This document shows, in pieces, positions 1 to 8,800 of a stretch of DNA of 26,340 nucleotides. Position 1 is the first letter of the stretch. Every line of letters begins with the position of its first letter. The position numbers and the translations under genes are program-made. Source of the stretch: JAHECW01 sp964641415 (GTDB lineage Bacteria; Acidobacteriota; Thermoanaerobaculia; Thermoanaerobaculales; Sulfomarinibacteraceae); contig CAZXMW010000044.1 of the NCBI GenBank assembly GCA_964641415.1, positions 1 through 26,340 on the forward strand, read 5' to 3'. The notes beneath the pieces are model-generated. The model had not been told where the DNA came from. It saw only the letters and a list, made by a program, of their open reading frames with translations, and did no database searches.

Positions 1-153
1 ACCACCTTCTACGAGGTCGACCCGCTGGTGTGTCCCTCGTGCGGCTCGGAGATGAAGGTGATCGCGTTCATCACCGAGCACGACGTGGTGGACGCGATTC
101 TGAGGCATCTCGAACGCAAGCAGGAGCAGGAGGCGCGGGCGCCGCCCAACTGA
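1..153 (+). CDS. C-terminal end of IS91-type (Y2) transposase, partial at window edge
   Basis: The open frame enters from before base 1 and ends in TGA at 151-153, giving 50 residues. It contains a CPSCGSEMKVIAFI segment followed by a charged helix (DAILRHLERK). A C-x2-C knuckle followed by MKVIAFI is typical of the C-terminal tail of IS91/IS801-family 'putative transposase' proteins that act by rolling-circle (Y2) transposition. The catalytic region lies outside the window, so it cannot be said whether the gene is intact. It marks the left edge of an accessory stretch rich in mobile debris. The family call rests on this short tail only. Confidence 0.6.
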   Translation, partial: TTFYEVDPLVCPSCGSEMKVIAFITEHDVVDAILRHLERKQEQEARAPPN

Positions 154-404
154 CTGAGTGTTGGGGATCTCGGAGCGGGTCGGAGTCCACTTGATGCGTG
201 GGTTGGGGAGGTGTGTGCGAAACCCGTGAATCTGATGTCGAGAGGCCTGGCGGAGCGGCGCTCCGACGTCACGAGCCCTGTGTTCGGCTGAATCGGTCCC
301 CGGAACACCTCAATCGAGGAGGTTCCTCAGGCGCAGGGCGGAGGTTTGAGGGGGAAATGGGCGTGGTACCGTCGAGGTGGAGGAAAAGAACTTCCTATCC
401 GTAA

Positions 405-507
405 ACAACGCCTCTTGATCTTCATCGAAGACCCTCTCGCCGCGGGTCACCCGGTTGTAGACGTGGTAGATCCCACCTTCGAGAAAGACGCGAGGCGATC
501 GAGGCAT
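405..507 (-). pseudogene. N-terminal remnant of REP-associated tyrosine (Y1) transposase
   Basis: Read on the minus strand from ATG at 507, the product begins MPRSPRVFLEGGIYHVYNR, then VTRGERVFDEDQEALF. This is the standard opening of TnpA-REP/RAYT transposases (Y1_Tnp, PF01797), with the first HUH-fold strand and the YHVYNR signature. After about 34 residues the similarity stops; the frame runs on to 310 as unrelated low-complexity sequence. The catalytic HUH and tyrosine are absent, so this is a dead fragment of a protein normally around 200-300 residues. Its upstream flank carries tandem CGGCACCATTT motifs. Call based on recognition of the N-terminal motif. Confidence 0.7.
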
Positions 508-553
508 TCAGACTCCACCACCATTCTACACAGAATATACAAATCTATGAACC

Positions 554-576
554 CGGCACCATTTCGGCACCATTTC
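554..576. repeat. Tandem 11-bp repeat CGGCACCATTT x2, upstream of RAYT remnant
   Basis: CGGCACCATTT occurs at 554-564 and again directly at 565-575. It lies about 50 bp upstream of the start of the Y1 transposase remnant. It recalls the GGTGCC-type ends that often accompany RAYT genes, and the 4042-4162 element of this window also begins GTGCC. The repeat itself is seen directly; its link to the transposase is inference. Confidence 0.45.
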
Positions 577-657
577 AGTGGATGGCCGGTCGCCGAGAGT
601 TGTACATTTCCCTGTTCACTCGCTCCACTTCGGCGATGAGATTGGCCAAGACCGCCT

Positions 658-3600
658 TCATGGATCGGCTTGAGGGATCACCCGCCTGGGTGCTTGTGCC
701 GAAGAACGGGGCCCGTACGGGAAGAACACGTACGTTGAGCCCGCAGATTGGCCAGCTTCGTCGTCGAAAGGGGTGCCGACCAAGACGGTGTCTCCGTTGA
801 AGGCGACGGCTGTCCCAAACTGGTCATCGGTAACGCCATTCACCGTGGTTATCTTTGAAGTCTCCGTCCATGTATCGGACCCCGGTTCCTCCCGCTGGAA
901 GATAAACACGGAACCGGATTTGTGTGCGTGGAGGCCATCGCCCGGTGCGCCGATGATTGCGATGTTTCCGTTCAGCGCAATCGATTCACCGAAGTCGCAG
1001 TAGACAAAACACTCGGATCCAGCGATGCTCGCTACTCTCCCCCAGTGATCGGGCCCGTTTTGGTTCCGGTGGTGAATGTGGACCGTGTCCTGTTCGCCGA
1101 GGATCATTGCCGTGTCACCGTCGATGGCCACTTCCTTCGCGTCAACCGCATCGGTGATTTTCACGATTTCGACCCAGATATCCGGGTCGTCTTGGTTTCG
1201 CTGGAAGACGTATGCCGGCCCACGCAGGGGTTCCCCGATAATCACAGTGTCACCGCTGATCGCGACGGATGAGCCAAACCAGTCATCGAAACCACCTGGG
1301 TCAAGTGGTGTGAGGATTGCACATTCCCTCCAATCGCCGGTTCCCTCGAGGTCGCGTTGGAAGACATAGGCTGAGCCATGCCCCGAGCTCTTTCCTGGGG
1401 AGCCCACGATAGCGGTCGTGTCTTCGATGGCCACAGCGGCTCCGAAGTCCCGAACCCAAGGGTTGCTTGGCCTCAAAATGGCTTTCTCTCTCCATACGGT
1501 TGGGTCAAATCGATCACGCTCGAACACATATGCCGCGCCCGAGTCGACACCGTTGCTGCTGTCGAATGGTGCTCCAACGAGAATGAGATCGCTGCTGACC
1601 GCAACCGACGTACCGAACCCATCTCCGGGCGAACCATCCACGGGCGCGATGATGGATGCCAATTTCCATCTGTACGACGGAACTCGTTCTCGCTGAAAAA
1701 CATACACTGCGCCGAATCCCGATCCATGGATCGGGTTGTTGGGCGCAGCGATGACAGCGATACCGGCGCTGATGTCGACGGACTGGCCGAAGTGGTTTCG
1801 CCACGCGCTGTACACCGGAGGACTCGAGATCTTCGAGACCTGGTCCCAACTCATCGTGTCAAACGCGTAGACCGAACCCGAGTCCGGGAAAGCCCCGTCG
1901 TGTTGTGGGCTTCCGACAACAGCGACTTCGTTGCTGATCGCGACGGAGGTGCCGAAGAAGTCAAGCTCTTGACCGTCACCGGCAGTGATCTTGGCGATTT
2001 CCATCCACTCGTTGGTGCCGTCGTCGGCCAAGGCGAACACGTAGGCCGCTCCTGCACTGGCTCCGATCTCGTTGTCATTCGATCCGATGATTACGGTGGT
2101 TGCGTCCGACGCTATGGATCTGCCGAAGTTGCGGTCAAACGGGCCGTCGGGGGCAGCGAGCTTCGCCTTCTGGCCCCAATTGTCGGTCCCGCCCTCATTG
2201 CGGTTGAAGACGTACACAGAACCCGAGTTGGGGCGGATGCCGTCATCTTCCGGTGCGGCGACAAACGCGTTCTCGCCACTGATGGAAACCACTTCACCGA
2301 AATGGTCGAAGCCGTCGCCATCGTCGGCAGTGAGCTTCGTTGTCTGTTCCCAGGAACCCATGGTTTCGGGGATGCCGTGGAAGATGTACGCCGATCCCGA
2401 AACCGATCCGTGGTCGTCGTCGCCGAACGCGCCGACGATGACGGTGTCGCCATCGATGTCGACCGAACACCCGAAGAAATCCGCGTAGGCACCGTCTGAA
2501 GCCGTGAGCTTGGCCATCTGCGCCCAGGACTCGGGGTTTCCGTGATTGAGCCGGAATATGTACGCCGAGCCCGAAAATGGCCCGTTGTCGCCATCTCCGC
2601 TTGCGCCGGCAACCACGGTGTCACCGCTGATCGCGACGGAGGAACCGAGTGCGTCCTCGAATCCGCCGTCGTCGGCTGTCAGGATCGCGACTCTTCCCCA
2701 TCTATCAGGTCCACCGTGGTCCCTACTGAAGACATACACTGATCCGGATCCTGCCCCGTTGAGGTCGTCCACCGGAGCTCCGATGACGACAGTCTCACCG
2801 GATACGGCGATCGACCTCCCGAAAAGCTGGAGAGGTCGCCCGTTTTCGGGAAGGAGTCGTGCCGCAATGGTCCATTCTCCAGGTCCTCCGCGGTCCCGAT
2901 GAAAAACATACACAGCGTCGGCTCGTTCGCCGGAAACGACGTCGTAGATCGCGACAGCCATGACATCGTTGTCGATGGCGACGCTTCTGCCGAAATGGGC
3001 ATCCGTATTGTCCAATTGCGGGGTTGGAAGCAGCTTCGCAACCTGGGTGAAGATCGGATCGACCGTGACCGGCCACACGGCTCTGGCCACCTCAACGACA
3101 AGGCGGAGCCTCTCCCCACCATCGTGCAACTCCATGTGCGCCTCAAGCGGCTCCTCCACCGCATCCCATGCCTTCAAGCCCGCGTAGGTGAGGGCGGTGT
3201 TGCTGTCCGCGTAGCGGAAGGTGGCGGCCTGCCCGGTCTCGGCGAGCATCGGTGTCAGGTCGCCGTCGAGGGTCATCTCGAGCACGAGTTCGTCGATGTC
3301 GTCGCCGGGCGGGTGGTCGATGGTGAAGCCCTGTTCCAGGCCGATGGCGGTGTTCACGTACCACTCGGTGAGGGGGCCGCGGAGGAACTCGACGCGGTTG
3401 CCGTCGGCGATCGCGCCGGCGGGTGGGACGGGCTGGAGGTCGTGCGCGGCGCCCCAGGCGGTGAGGCGGAGGCCGAGCTGCCAGGCGGGCTCGCCGCGGC
3501 CGGCGGGCACGAGCAGCACGTCCTCGGTGCCGAAGTGGGCGGTGAAGCGCTGAGCCGGGTTGGCAGCTCGCCAGAGGCGGCCCGGGCGGTCGGACTCGGT

Positions 3601-3780
3601 GACCTCGTGGCGCTCGGCATCGATCTGCTGCTCGATGCCCGTCCACTCCTCGGGGCTCACGCCGGCCGGTGGGCCCTCGGCTGCGACCGCGAGCGGCAGA
3701 GCGACCAGCGCAGCGAGGGCTCCGCGCCCGACGATCCGCAGGCCGTCTCTCGTACTCGACGACAACCGGGTCTCCGTCAT
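658..3780 (-). CDS. Secreted FG-GAP repeat (integrin-alpha-like beta-propeller) protein
   Basis: Product of 1040 residues. ATG at 3780 is preferred over one at 3849 because GGGAGGAG lies just upstream and a signal peptide follows immediately: charged start, hydrophobic stretch about residues 16-33, AVA-A cleavage site. Residues about 35-245 form an N-terminal domain without clear family. About 250-1010 hold 14 tandem FG-GAP units with the pattern FGxSVAIxGDTVxVGAPxDD...SGSAYVFxR...W..xAKLTAxDG. Units 11 and 12 are shortened and degenerate. Several units keep Asp-rich loops like the Ca2+ sites of integrin FG-GAP blades. Fourteen units would fit two seven-bladed propellers. There is no C-terminal anchor or sorting tail. 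The likely role is an extracellular binding or adhesion protein; the ligand is unknown. The repeats are clearly lower in GC than the N-terminal domain. Confidence 0.85.
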   Translation of the reverse strand: MTETRLSSSTRDGLRIVGRGALAALVALPLAVAAEGPPAGVSPEEWTGIEQQIDAERHEVTESDRPGRLWRAANPAQRFTAHFGTEDVLLVPAGRGEPAWQLGLRLTAWGAAHDLQPVPPAGAIADGNRVEFLRGPLTEWYVNTAIGLEQGFTIDHPPGDDIDELVLEMTLDGDLTPMLAETGQAATFRYADSNTALTYAGLKAWDAVEEPLEAHMELHDGGERLRLVVEVARAVWPVTVDPIFTQVAKLLPTPQLDNTDAHFGRSVAIDNDVMAVAIYDVVSGERADAVYVFHRDRGGPGEWTIAARLLPENGRPLQLFGRSIAVSGETVVIGAPVDDLNGAGSGSVYVFSRDHGGPDRWGRVAILTADDGGFEDALGSSVAISGDTVVAGASGDGDNGPFSGSAYIFRLNHGNPESWAQMAKLTASDGAYADFFGCSVDIDGDTVIVGAFGDDDHGSVSGSAYIFHGIPETMGSWEQTTKLTADDGDGFDHFGEVVSISGENAFVAAPEDDGIRPNSGSVYVFNRNEGGTDNWGQKAKLAAPDGPFDRNFGRSIASDATTVIIGSNDNEIGASAGAAYVFALADDGTNEWMEIAKITAGDGQELDFFGTSVAISNEVAVVGSPQHDGAFPDSGSVYAFDTMSWDQVSKISSPPVYSAWRNHFGQSVDISAGIAVIAAPNNPIHGSGFGAVYVFQRERVPSYRWKLASIIAPVDGSPGDGFGTSVAVSSDLILVGAPFDSSNGVDSGAAYVFERDRFDPTVWREKAILRPSNPWVRDFGAAVAIEDTTAIVGSPGKSSGHGSAYVFQRDLEGTGDWRECAILTPLDPGGFDDWFGSSVAISGDTVIIGEPLRGPAYVFQRNQDDPDIWVEIVKITDAVDAKEVAIDGDTAMILGEQDTVHIHHRNQNGPDHWGRVASIAGSECFVYCDFGESIALNGNIAIIGAPGDGLHAHKSGSVFIFQREEPGSDTWTETSKITTVNGVTDDQFGTAVAFNGDTVLVGTPFDDEAGQSAGSTYVFFPYGPRSSAQAPRRVIPQADP

Positions 3781-3898
3781 CGGTGCTCCTCCCGCGGAAC
3801 CGGGTCCGTCCCCACCACGCGTCCCGACATGAGACGTAGCTCGCTTCAAAGCAGGTTAGCACGGAGAGTCACGCGACCGACGGCGCGCCGCGCCCGAC

Positions 3899-4041
3899 TC
3901 AGCCGCGAGCCCGTTTGACCAAAGTGAGTCCCTCGATTCGGGAGAAGTGCTTGTCGTTGTTGGTCACCAGGCGGTAGCCGAGGGTCATGGCGGTGGCGGC
4001 GATCACGAGGTCGAAGTCGTCGAGGCGGCGGCCTCCGAATC
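3899..4041 (-). pseudogene. C-terminal remnant of a VapC-like PIN-domain toxin
   Basis: The minus-strand frame ending in TGA at 3899-3901 reads GRRLDDFDLVIAATAMTLG, then RLVTNNDKHFSRIEGL and a short basic tail. This is the C-terminal third of VapC/PIN ribonucleases: the DFDxxIAATA helix with a catalytic Asp, then the LVTNNxxHFxRIxGL strand. The N-terminal two thirds are missing. The homology runs up to base 4041, exactly where the left arm of the inverted-repeat element begins. It is not the same molecule as the VapC head at 5362-5515, which lies beyond two other gene fragments, although rearrangement of a single gene cannot be excluded. Confidence 0.7.
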
Positions 4042-4162
4042 GTGCCAGGTTTACACATTTATACATTCTTTACCAACTTCTAAGTTTCATCTGGTGGGGA
4101 GGATGCGATGATGATGATGGCGTCGACCTCGACCAATACCCGGAAATGTGTAAACCTGGCAC
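4042..4162. mobile_element. 121-bp element with perfect 19-bp terminal inverted repeats
   Basis: GTGCCAGGTTTACACATTT at 4042-4060 is matched exactly by its reverse complement at 4144-4162. The interior (83 bp) has no coding capacity and is more AT-rich than its surroundings. Non-coding, terminally symmetric and sitting between two truncated genes, it looks like a MITE or REP-type palindromic element mobilised in trans, possibly by a RAYT transposase like the remnant at 405-507. The inverted repeat is certain; the mobility is inferred. No target-site duplication is obvious. Confidence 0.7.
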
Positions 4163-4219
4163 CCTTCCGAGGGCCGCGTCGATGTGCTCGCGAGCCTGCT
4201 GCTCGGGCGTCGGCGTCAT
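4163..4219 (-). pseudogene. N-terminal stub resembling type I restriction enzyme HsdR
   Basis: The minus-strand frame from ATG at 4219 begins MTPTPEQQAREHIDAALGR and then runs straight into the inverted-repeat element. An EQQAR.xIDAxL opening is typical of HsdR-type restriction subunits. The ATG overlaps the stop of the preceding AlbA_2 gene as ATGA, the coupling often seen in hsdM-(ATP-binding protein)-hsdR operons. The remaining roughly 900 codons are absent. With only 19 residues, the assignment depends heavily on context. Confidence 0.45.
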
Positions 4220-5337
4220 GCCGGTCCCCTTTCAGCCAGGAAGTAGCGACGCCTCGGGTCCTGCGGCCCCGTGCCGATCTCGTGCACGAGCCCACGATCG
4301 ATGAGGCGAGCCAGGCGGGTGCGAGTTGCGCGGGGGGACAGGCCGATCGCAGCTGCAATCTCGCTGGTGGCGAGCCCCTGCGCTGCGCCGAGGCTGGTGA
4401 GGATGGCCTCGTCGGTCGGATCGACGACGGCGGGGCCGACTCGGTTCGTGGGGATGGTCACCCTGAAGCGGGTCGCGAGCTCCTCGAAGATCGGCGGGGC
4501 GAGCCCGGCCGCTCGGCAAGCGGCCGTCATGCGCTGAATGCCGCTCCCCCATTGCTCGATCAGGCTCAGCGCGTGGAAGGTGCGGCCGATCACGCGGTTG
4601 CGAAGCCTGGAGACGCCACGGGGTAGATCCTCGATCGTCAGGCCGAAGGGGAGCAGCCCGGGGTTCTCGACCTCGAGACGGTCGTCGAAGATCGAGAGAC
4701 GGATCGGTGCGCCACGCTGCGCGTAGTCGGTGTGAACCACTGCGTTGATGATGGCCTCCCGCACTGCTTCGGGGGGCAGGCTCCAGCGGTCCTTCCGGCG
4801 AACAGCACCGATCTCGGCGCCGTGCCACCCGTGCTTCTGCACAAAGGCGATTGCCGCCTCCACGCCTTGCACGGGGATGGAGTGGATCTCCACGCTGTCG
4901 AGGATGCGCGACCTGTCAGTTCCCGCAAAGCGTCCAGCCTGGATCCAGGCGTCCGGGAAGTGCTGCTCCCGGTGCTTGCCGAACAGGAGCATTCCCCCGA
5001 TCGTCGGGACCTACCGGCCCTGGTGCTCCGTCACCAGGCGCAGGGTCTCCAGATCGCGGCGGGCCAGCTTGCGGTAGGGGGCGAACGACTCGGAAGCTAC
5101 TCGGAAGTCAAGGTCTTCCGAGTCGGATTCCGGCATCGGTTGCTCGTCGAAACCTTCCCCCCGGGTGAAACGTCGAAGCTCCTCGATCAGCTCTTCGTCG
5201 GCACGGCGATTCGTCGATCCGACCCTGACGTAGACGCCGCTCGCGAGCCCCTCCCGAATGAGGTAATGGGGACGGCTGGGGCTGGGATAAACCTGGACTG
5301 CGTCGAGCTTCCGAGTTCGGGTCGAATGGATCCCGGC
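4216..5337 (-). pseudogene. AlbA_2 / RecG-like ATP-binding regulator, disrupted by a premature TAG
   Basis: Related to the COG2865 putative ATP-binding/transcriptional regulators often found inside type I restriction operons. On the minus strand the frame reads IREGLASGVYVRVGSTNRRA, then ADEELIEELRRF (end of the AlbA_2 domain), FAPYRKLARRDLETLRLVTE, an in-frame TAG at 5013-5011, then VPTIGGMLLFG and the rest of the protein. An ATP-binding-like core (EAIINAVVHTDY, then EVENPG and EQWGSGIQRM) and a C-terminal winged helix (residues about 190-250 of the downstream open frame) follow. The first ~100 residues of the AlbA_2 domain are also missing. The 258-codon open frame from 4992 starts at an internal Met of the family (GGMLLFG), so it is unlikely to be a true start. 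It ends as ATGA with the HsdR-like stub. Confidence 0.75.
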
Positions 5338-5361
5338 CGGCGGAGACAGCTTGAGCGGACT

Positions 5362-5515
5362 TCAACGTTGCCGGCCGGCCGAGCGCGCGCTCGACTCGTG
5401 GCCTCCGCTCGGCAACACGCCGTGCTCGAGCTCCACGGCAACCCTTGCCTGTGGATTGTCTCAGACCCCGATCGAGGAGAAAGCCTATGAAGACGTCCCT
5501 GTCGGCGACGATCAC
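5362..5515 (-). pseudogene. Broken VapC-like PIN toxin, N-terminal part, frameshifted
   Basis: ATG at 5515 overlaps the antitoxin stop by 4 nt (ATGA). The frame opens MIVADRDVFIGFLLDRG, which resembles the first strand and acidic residue of VapC toxins (MIVADTxVxIxxL). Near 5462 the similarity passes to another frame, ARVAVELEHGVLPSGG then HESSARSAGRQR, resembling the usual AxxVAxLLExG...FELLSGARSARQ segment. That frame stops at 5362-5364. The PIN core and catalytic C-terminal part are gone, so the toxin is inactive. The second segment is a weaker match than the first. Confidence 0.55.
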
Positions 5516-5751
5516 CGCCAGCGCTCCCGGATTTTGCGGGTCCGGTCCTCGAGGTCGTCGGCCTCGTCCTCGGTGAGCACGCCCCGGGTGGCGAGAGCCT
5601 TGCCCCGCGGGGCCTCGCCGTCGCCGTCACGGCGAAGGTAGCGTTCGAGAGCCTCTTCGACGATCTTGGAAAAGCCCTTCTCGCCCCGGCGGGCCGCGAT
5701 CTCCAGGAGCCGGGCGCGGAGGTCGTCGCGGATCTCGACGGTGATTCGCAT
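5512..5751 (-). CDS. Ribbon-helix-helix antitoxin (VapB/CopG-like)
   Basis: Seventy-nine residues starting MRITVEIRDDLRARLLEIAA. A short basic N-terminal strand is followed by two amphipathic helices (to about residue 40, ALERYLRR), the ribbon-helix-helix DNA-binding fold of small antitoxins. The acidic/basic tail (about 58-79, LTEDEADDLEDRTRKIRERW) would be the toxin-wrapping segment. In the family the protein represses its own operon and neutralises a PIN-domain RNase. Here the overlapping toxin gene is broken, leaving an orphan antitoxin. A near-palindrome, GAATACAGGTATGTTC, at about 5759-5774 just upstream could be its operator (weak). It could still repress in trans. Confidence 0.75.
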   Translation of the reverse strand: MRITVEIRDDLRARLLEIAARRGEKGFSKIVEEALERYLRRDGDGEAPRGKALATRGVLTEDEADDLEDRTRKIRERWR

Positions 5752-5806
5752 GGCCTGAGAATACAGGTATGTTCGGGCCTGCTGGAGGAGCGGGGGGACA
5801 ATGCTG

Positions 5807-5851
5807 GACGCGAATGCGGACGCGGACGCGGGAAGAGGCCCGCGCTACACT
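5807..5851 (+). promoter_or_regulatory. Candidate promoter of GT-C gene: hexamer tract plus TACACT -10
   Basis: Four hexamers in tandem (GACGCG, AATGCG, GACGCG, GACGCG) occupy 5807-5830. After 15 nt comes TACACT at 5846-5851, 39 nt before the chosen ATG at 5891. The same hexamer-then-TACACT order precedes gatE and the acyl-CoA synthetase gene, which raises confidence that the box is a real -10. No TTGACA-like -35 is visible. Confidence 0.5.
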
Positions 5852-5890
5852 GCCGTCCATGCAATCCGCCGGTCCTCGGGCTCTCGACCG

Positions 5891-8800
5891 ATGACGTCCT
5901 CGCGCCTGGCCGCATTGTCGTCAACCCTGGCCTTCGCGGTGCTCGCGGGGACGCTGGCCGGGATCGGCCGGATCCCGATCCCTGAGGCTTGCTGGGCCGC
6001 CGCAGCGGTGGCCCTCGCTTTCCTGCCCACCGGCTGGTGGGCGCCGGTCGGATGGCGGCGGCGGGCCGCCGAGGCGACGCTGGCGCTTCCGGCTTGGGCG
6101 CTCGTGATGCTGGCGGGCGACGTGCAGCGCCGGATGCTGCTGCCGCCGCTGCTGGCGGCGGTGGCCTGGGCGGCCGTGGCGGCGGCCTGGCCGAAGCTGC
6201 CGGAGCGCCGGCGGACCGCTGTGCTGGTTCTGCTCGCCGTGGCGGTCCGGGCTGCGGCGGGCATGGGCCTCGTTGGCTGGCCGTGGTGGCGGGTGGTGGT
6301 CGCGTTCGCCGTCTGCGGCGCCGCCGCCTGGGCGGCCGGCCGGCTCGGAGGTCGAGACCTGGGCGTCGCGGCGGGCCTGCTGGCGGCGGCGGTGCCGTTC
6401 CAGGCGCTGCCGGTCGCGGGCGCCGCCGTGCTCGTCGTCTCGCTGATCGCCGGGCCCTTCGGCGACCCCTTCGCCCGCCGCGCGGGTGGTCAGGGCTGGC
6501 TGCCGGGGCTGGGAGGCCTCGGGCTGCTCGCGCTGAGCGTGGCGCCCTGGGGCGGCCTCGCCCTCGACCGGCTGTTCCCAGGGGCGGGTGGTTGGGCGGT
6601 CGCCGCGGTGGCGGCGGCGCTGATCCTGACTCGATGGCTGCCGCCCGGCGCAGCCGGCGCGCTGTGGCTGGTTGCGGCACTGGCGGTGGGCCCGGCCCTG
6701 GCACCGACGCCGGACCGGCGGGGCTTCGTTCTCGGCGGCGACCTCGCCGACGTCGAGCTTCCGGCCGGGACCGGCGACCCCTACGCCCTCGACGTCGGGC
6801 TCGACGGCGGCCGGGATCTGACCGAAGGAGCGCCGGTTGCGCTGCTCCGGGTCGGCACCGTGGTCCACGAGCTGACCTTCCCGGAGCACGCGGTCACGAG
6901 GCGGGGCGAGGCCGTCGAAGGCGGCCGGGTGGTGTGGCGACCCCGGGGCGGTGCCGCGGCGGGTGGCTGGCAGGCCGCCGTGCGGTCGACCTTCGAGGTC
7001 CCGGCCGGAACCGTCCCCCGGCTGACCCGGCACCCGGCCCTGCCCGACGAGGTCACCGTCGTCCTGGAAACCGAGGGCCCCGCCCTGCCGACCGCGCCCC
7101 GCAGCCGGGCGTTGCCCTGGTGGCTGGCGGCGGCGGCGCTGGCGGTGGCGGCGCTCCAGCTGCTGTCGGGAACGTGGCGGGCCGGGTTCGCCGCCGTGCC
7201 GTGGACGGTTCTCGTGGCCGGCGCCCTGGCCGCCCGGGCCTGGGTCGAGCCCCTGCACCTCCTCGCCGAGCGCCACGGGCCGGACCTCGCGCTGGCGGCC
7301 CTGCTCGCGGCCTGGCTGCCGGCCGCCGTGGCCTGGCTGCGCCGCCGTCGGCAGGTGGCCGCGGTCGCCGCCCTGCTCCTGCCCCTGGCCCTGGCGACGC
7401 CGGCGCTGACACCGCCGCTCTACGGCGACGAGCCCTTCCACCTGGCGGTGATGCGGTCGCTGCTCGGCGACGGCGACCTCGACCTCGCCGACGACCTCGA
7501 CGTCGCAGCCCATCCCGGCGAGGCGGTCTACCAGCGCAACGGCGACCTCCTCCACTCGCCGGCCCTCGGCATCGCCCTGCTGCCGGGCTTCGCGGTCGCC
7601 GGGCGCACCGGCGCCCTGGTCCTGCTCGCCCTAATCGGCGCGGCGGCGGTCGCGCTCACCGCCAGGCGGTCGCGCCGGCTCGGCGTCCCCGAGGCCCGGC
7701 TGCGCTGGCTGGTGCTGGTGCTCGCGGCCACCTACCCGGTGGCGGTCTTCGCGACCCAGATCTGGGTCGAGCTGGTCGGCGCGCTGGCGGTGGCGGCGAT
7801 CCTCCTCGCAGCGGCCGGCGGCCGGGGCGGCCGCTGGGCGGCGGTGGCGTGGGCGGTGCTCGCGACGGCGGTCAAGACCCGGCTCGCCCTGCTCGTGTTC
7901 CCGCCGGCCCTGGCCGCCTGGTGGACCCGGCGACGGGGCCGCGCCGCGGGCGTGGTGGTGCTCGTGGTGGCAGCGGGAGCGGCGCTGGTCGTCGGTTGGC
8001 TGACCATGGGCCACCCCTTCGGGGTCTACCGGCGAGCTCACGACCTGCTGCCCACCGACCCCGCCCTCGCGCTCCGGGTCCTGGGCGGCCTCGCCTTCGA
8101 CGCGGCCGGCGGCCTCGCCTTCGCCGCGCCCCTGTGGCTCGCGGCCCTGGCCGGGATGGCTGCCCTGTGGCGGCGCGGCGGACCCGGCGAGCGGCTGCTG
8201 CTGCTCGGCTGCGCGGCGACGATCGCGGCCCTGCTGCCCTCCGTTGAGTGGTACGGCGGCGGCTCGCCGCCGGCCCGCTACCTGGTGCCGATGCTGCCGG
8301 CGGTGGCCCTGGCCGGCGGCCTGCTGCTCCGCGAGCCGCGCCGCTGGCGGCGCGCGGCCGAGGCCCTCCTGCTTCCGTCCCTCGCCGTGTGGTGGGTGCT
8401 GGTCACCCGGCCCCACCTGTCCGTCAATCCCGGCGACGGCGGCTGGTGGGCCACCGACGCCCTGGCCCGCTCGTACCTCGCCGACACCGCCTGGCTGGTG
8501 CCGTCGTTTCTGGTTCCGCGGACTGCCACCCTGGTGGTGCCGACCGTGGTCGTCGTGGTGGTAGCCCTGCTCTGGGTCGCGACCCGGGTCCGGCCGGTCC
8601 TGGCACGACGCCTGGCCGCGGGTGGGACCGCCCTGTGGCTCCTCGCCGCTGCCGGGCTGGTGGCGGCGGTGGAGCTGCGCACCGACCGGGTCGTCGAGGC
8701 CGAGGCGCCCCAGGTCCGCCGCCACGGCGGCGAGCCGGTGCCGCCGCCGGGGACCTTCTCCAGGTTCGCCCACCGCCGCGGCTGGAAGCTCTTCGACGGC

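Noticed and set aside
1378..2499. Long plus-strand open frame (373 codons) across the FG-GAP gene
   Set aside because: It is antisense to clear FG-GAP repeats and has no recognisable motif; long antisense frames are expected in GC-rich genes.
3781..3849. Upstream ATG 3849 for the FG-GAP protein
   Set aside because: It would bury the signal peptide 23 residues inside; ATG 3780 has GGGAGGAG at correct spacing.
4216..4992. Intact 258-residue ATP-binding protein
   Set aside because: The Met is internal to a conserved GGMLLFG motif and homologous sequence continues upstream beyond an in-frame TAG.
5989..8247. 752-codon alternative frame inside the GT-C gene
   Set aside because: Arg/Gly/Pro-rich shadow; the real frame has membrane helices and the GDEPFHL motif.
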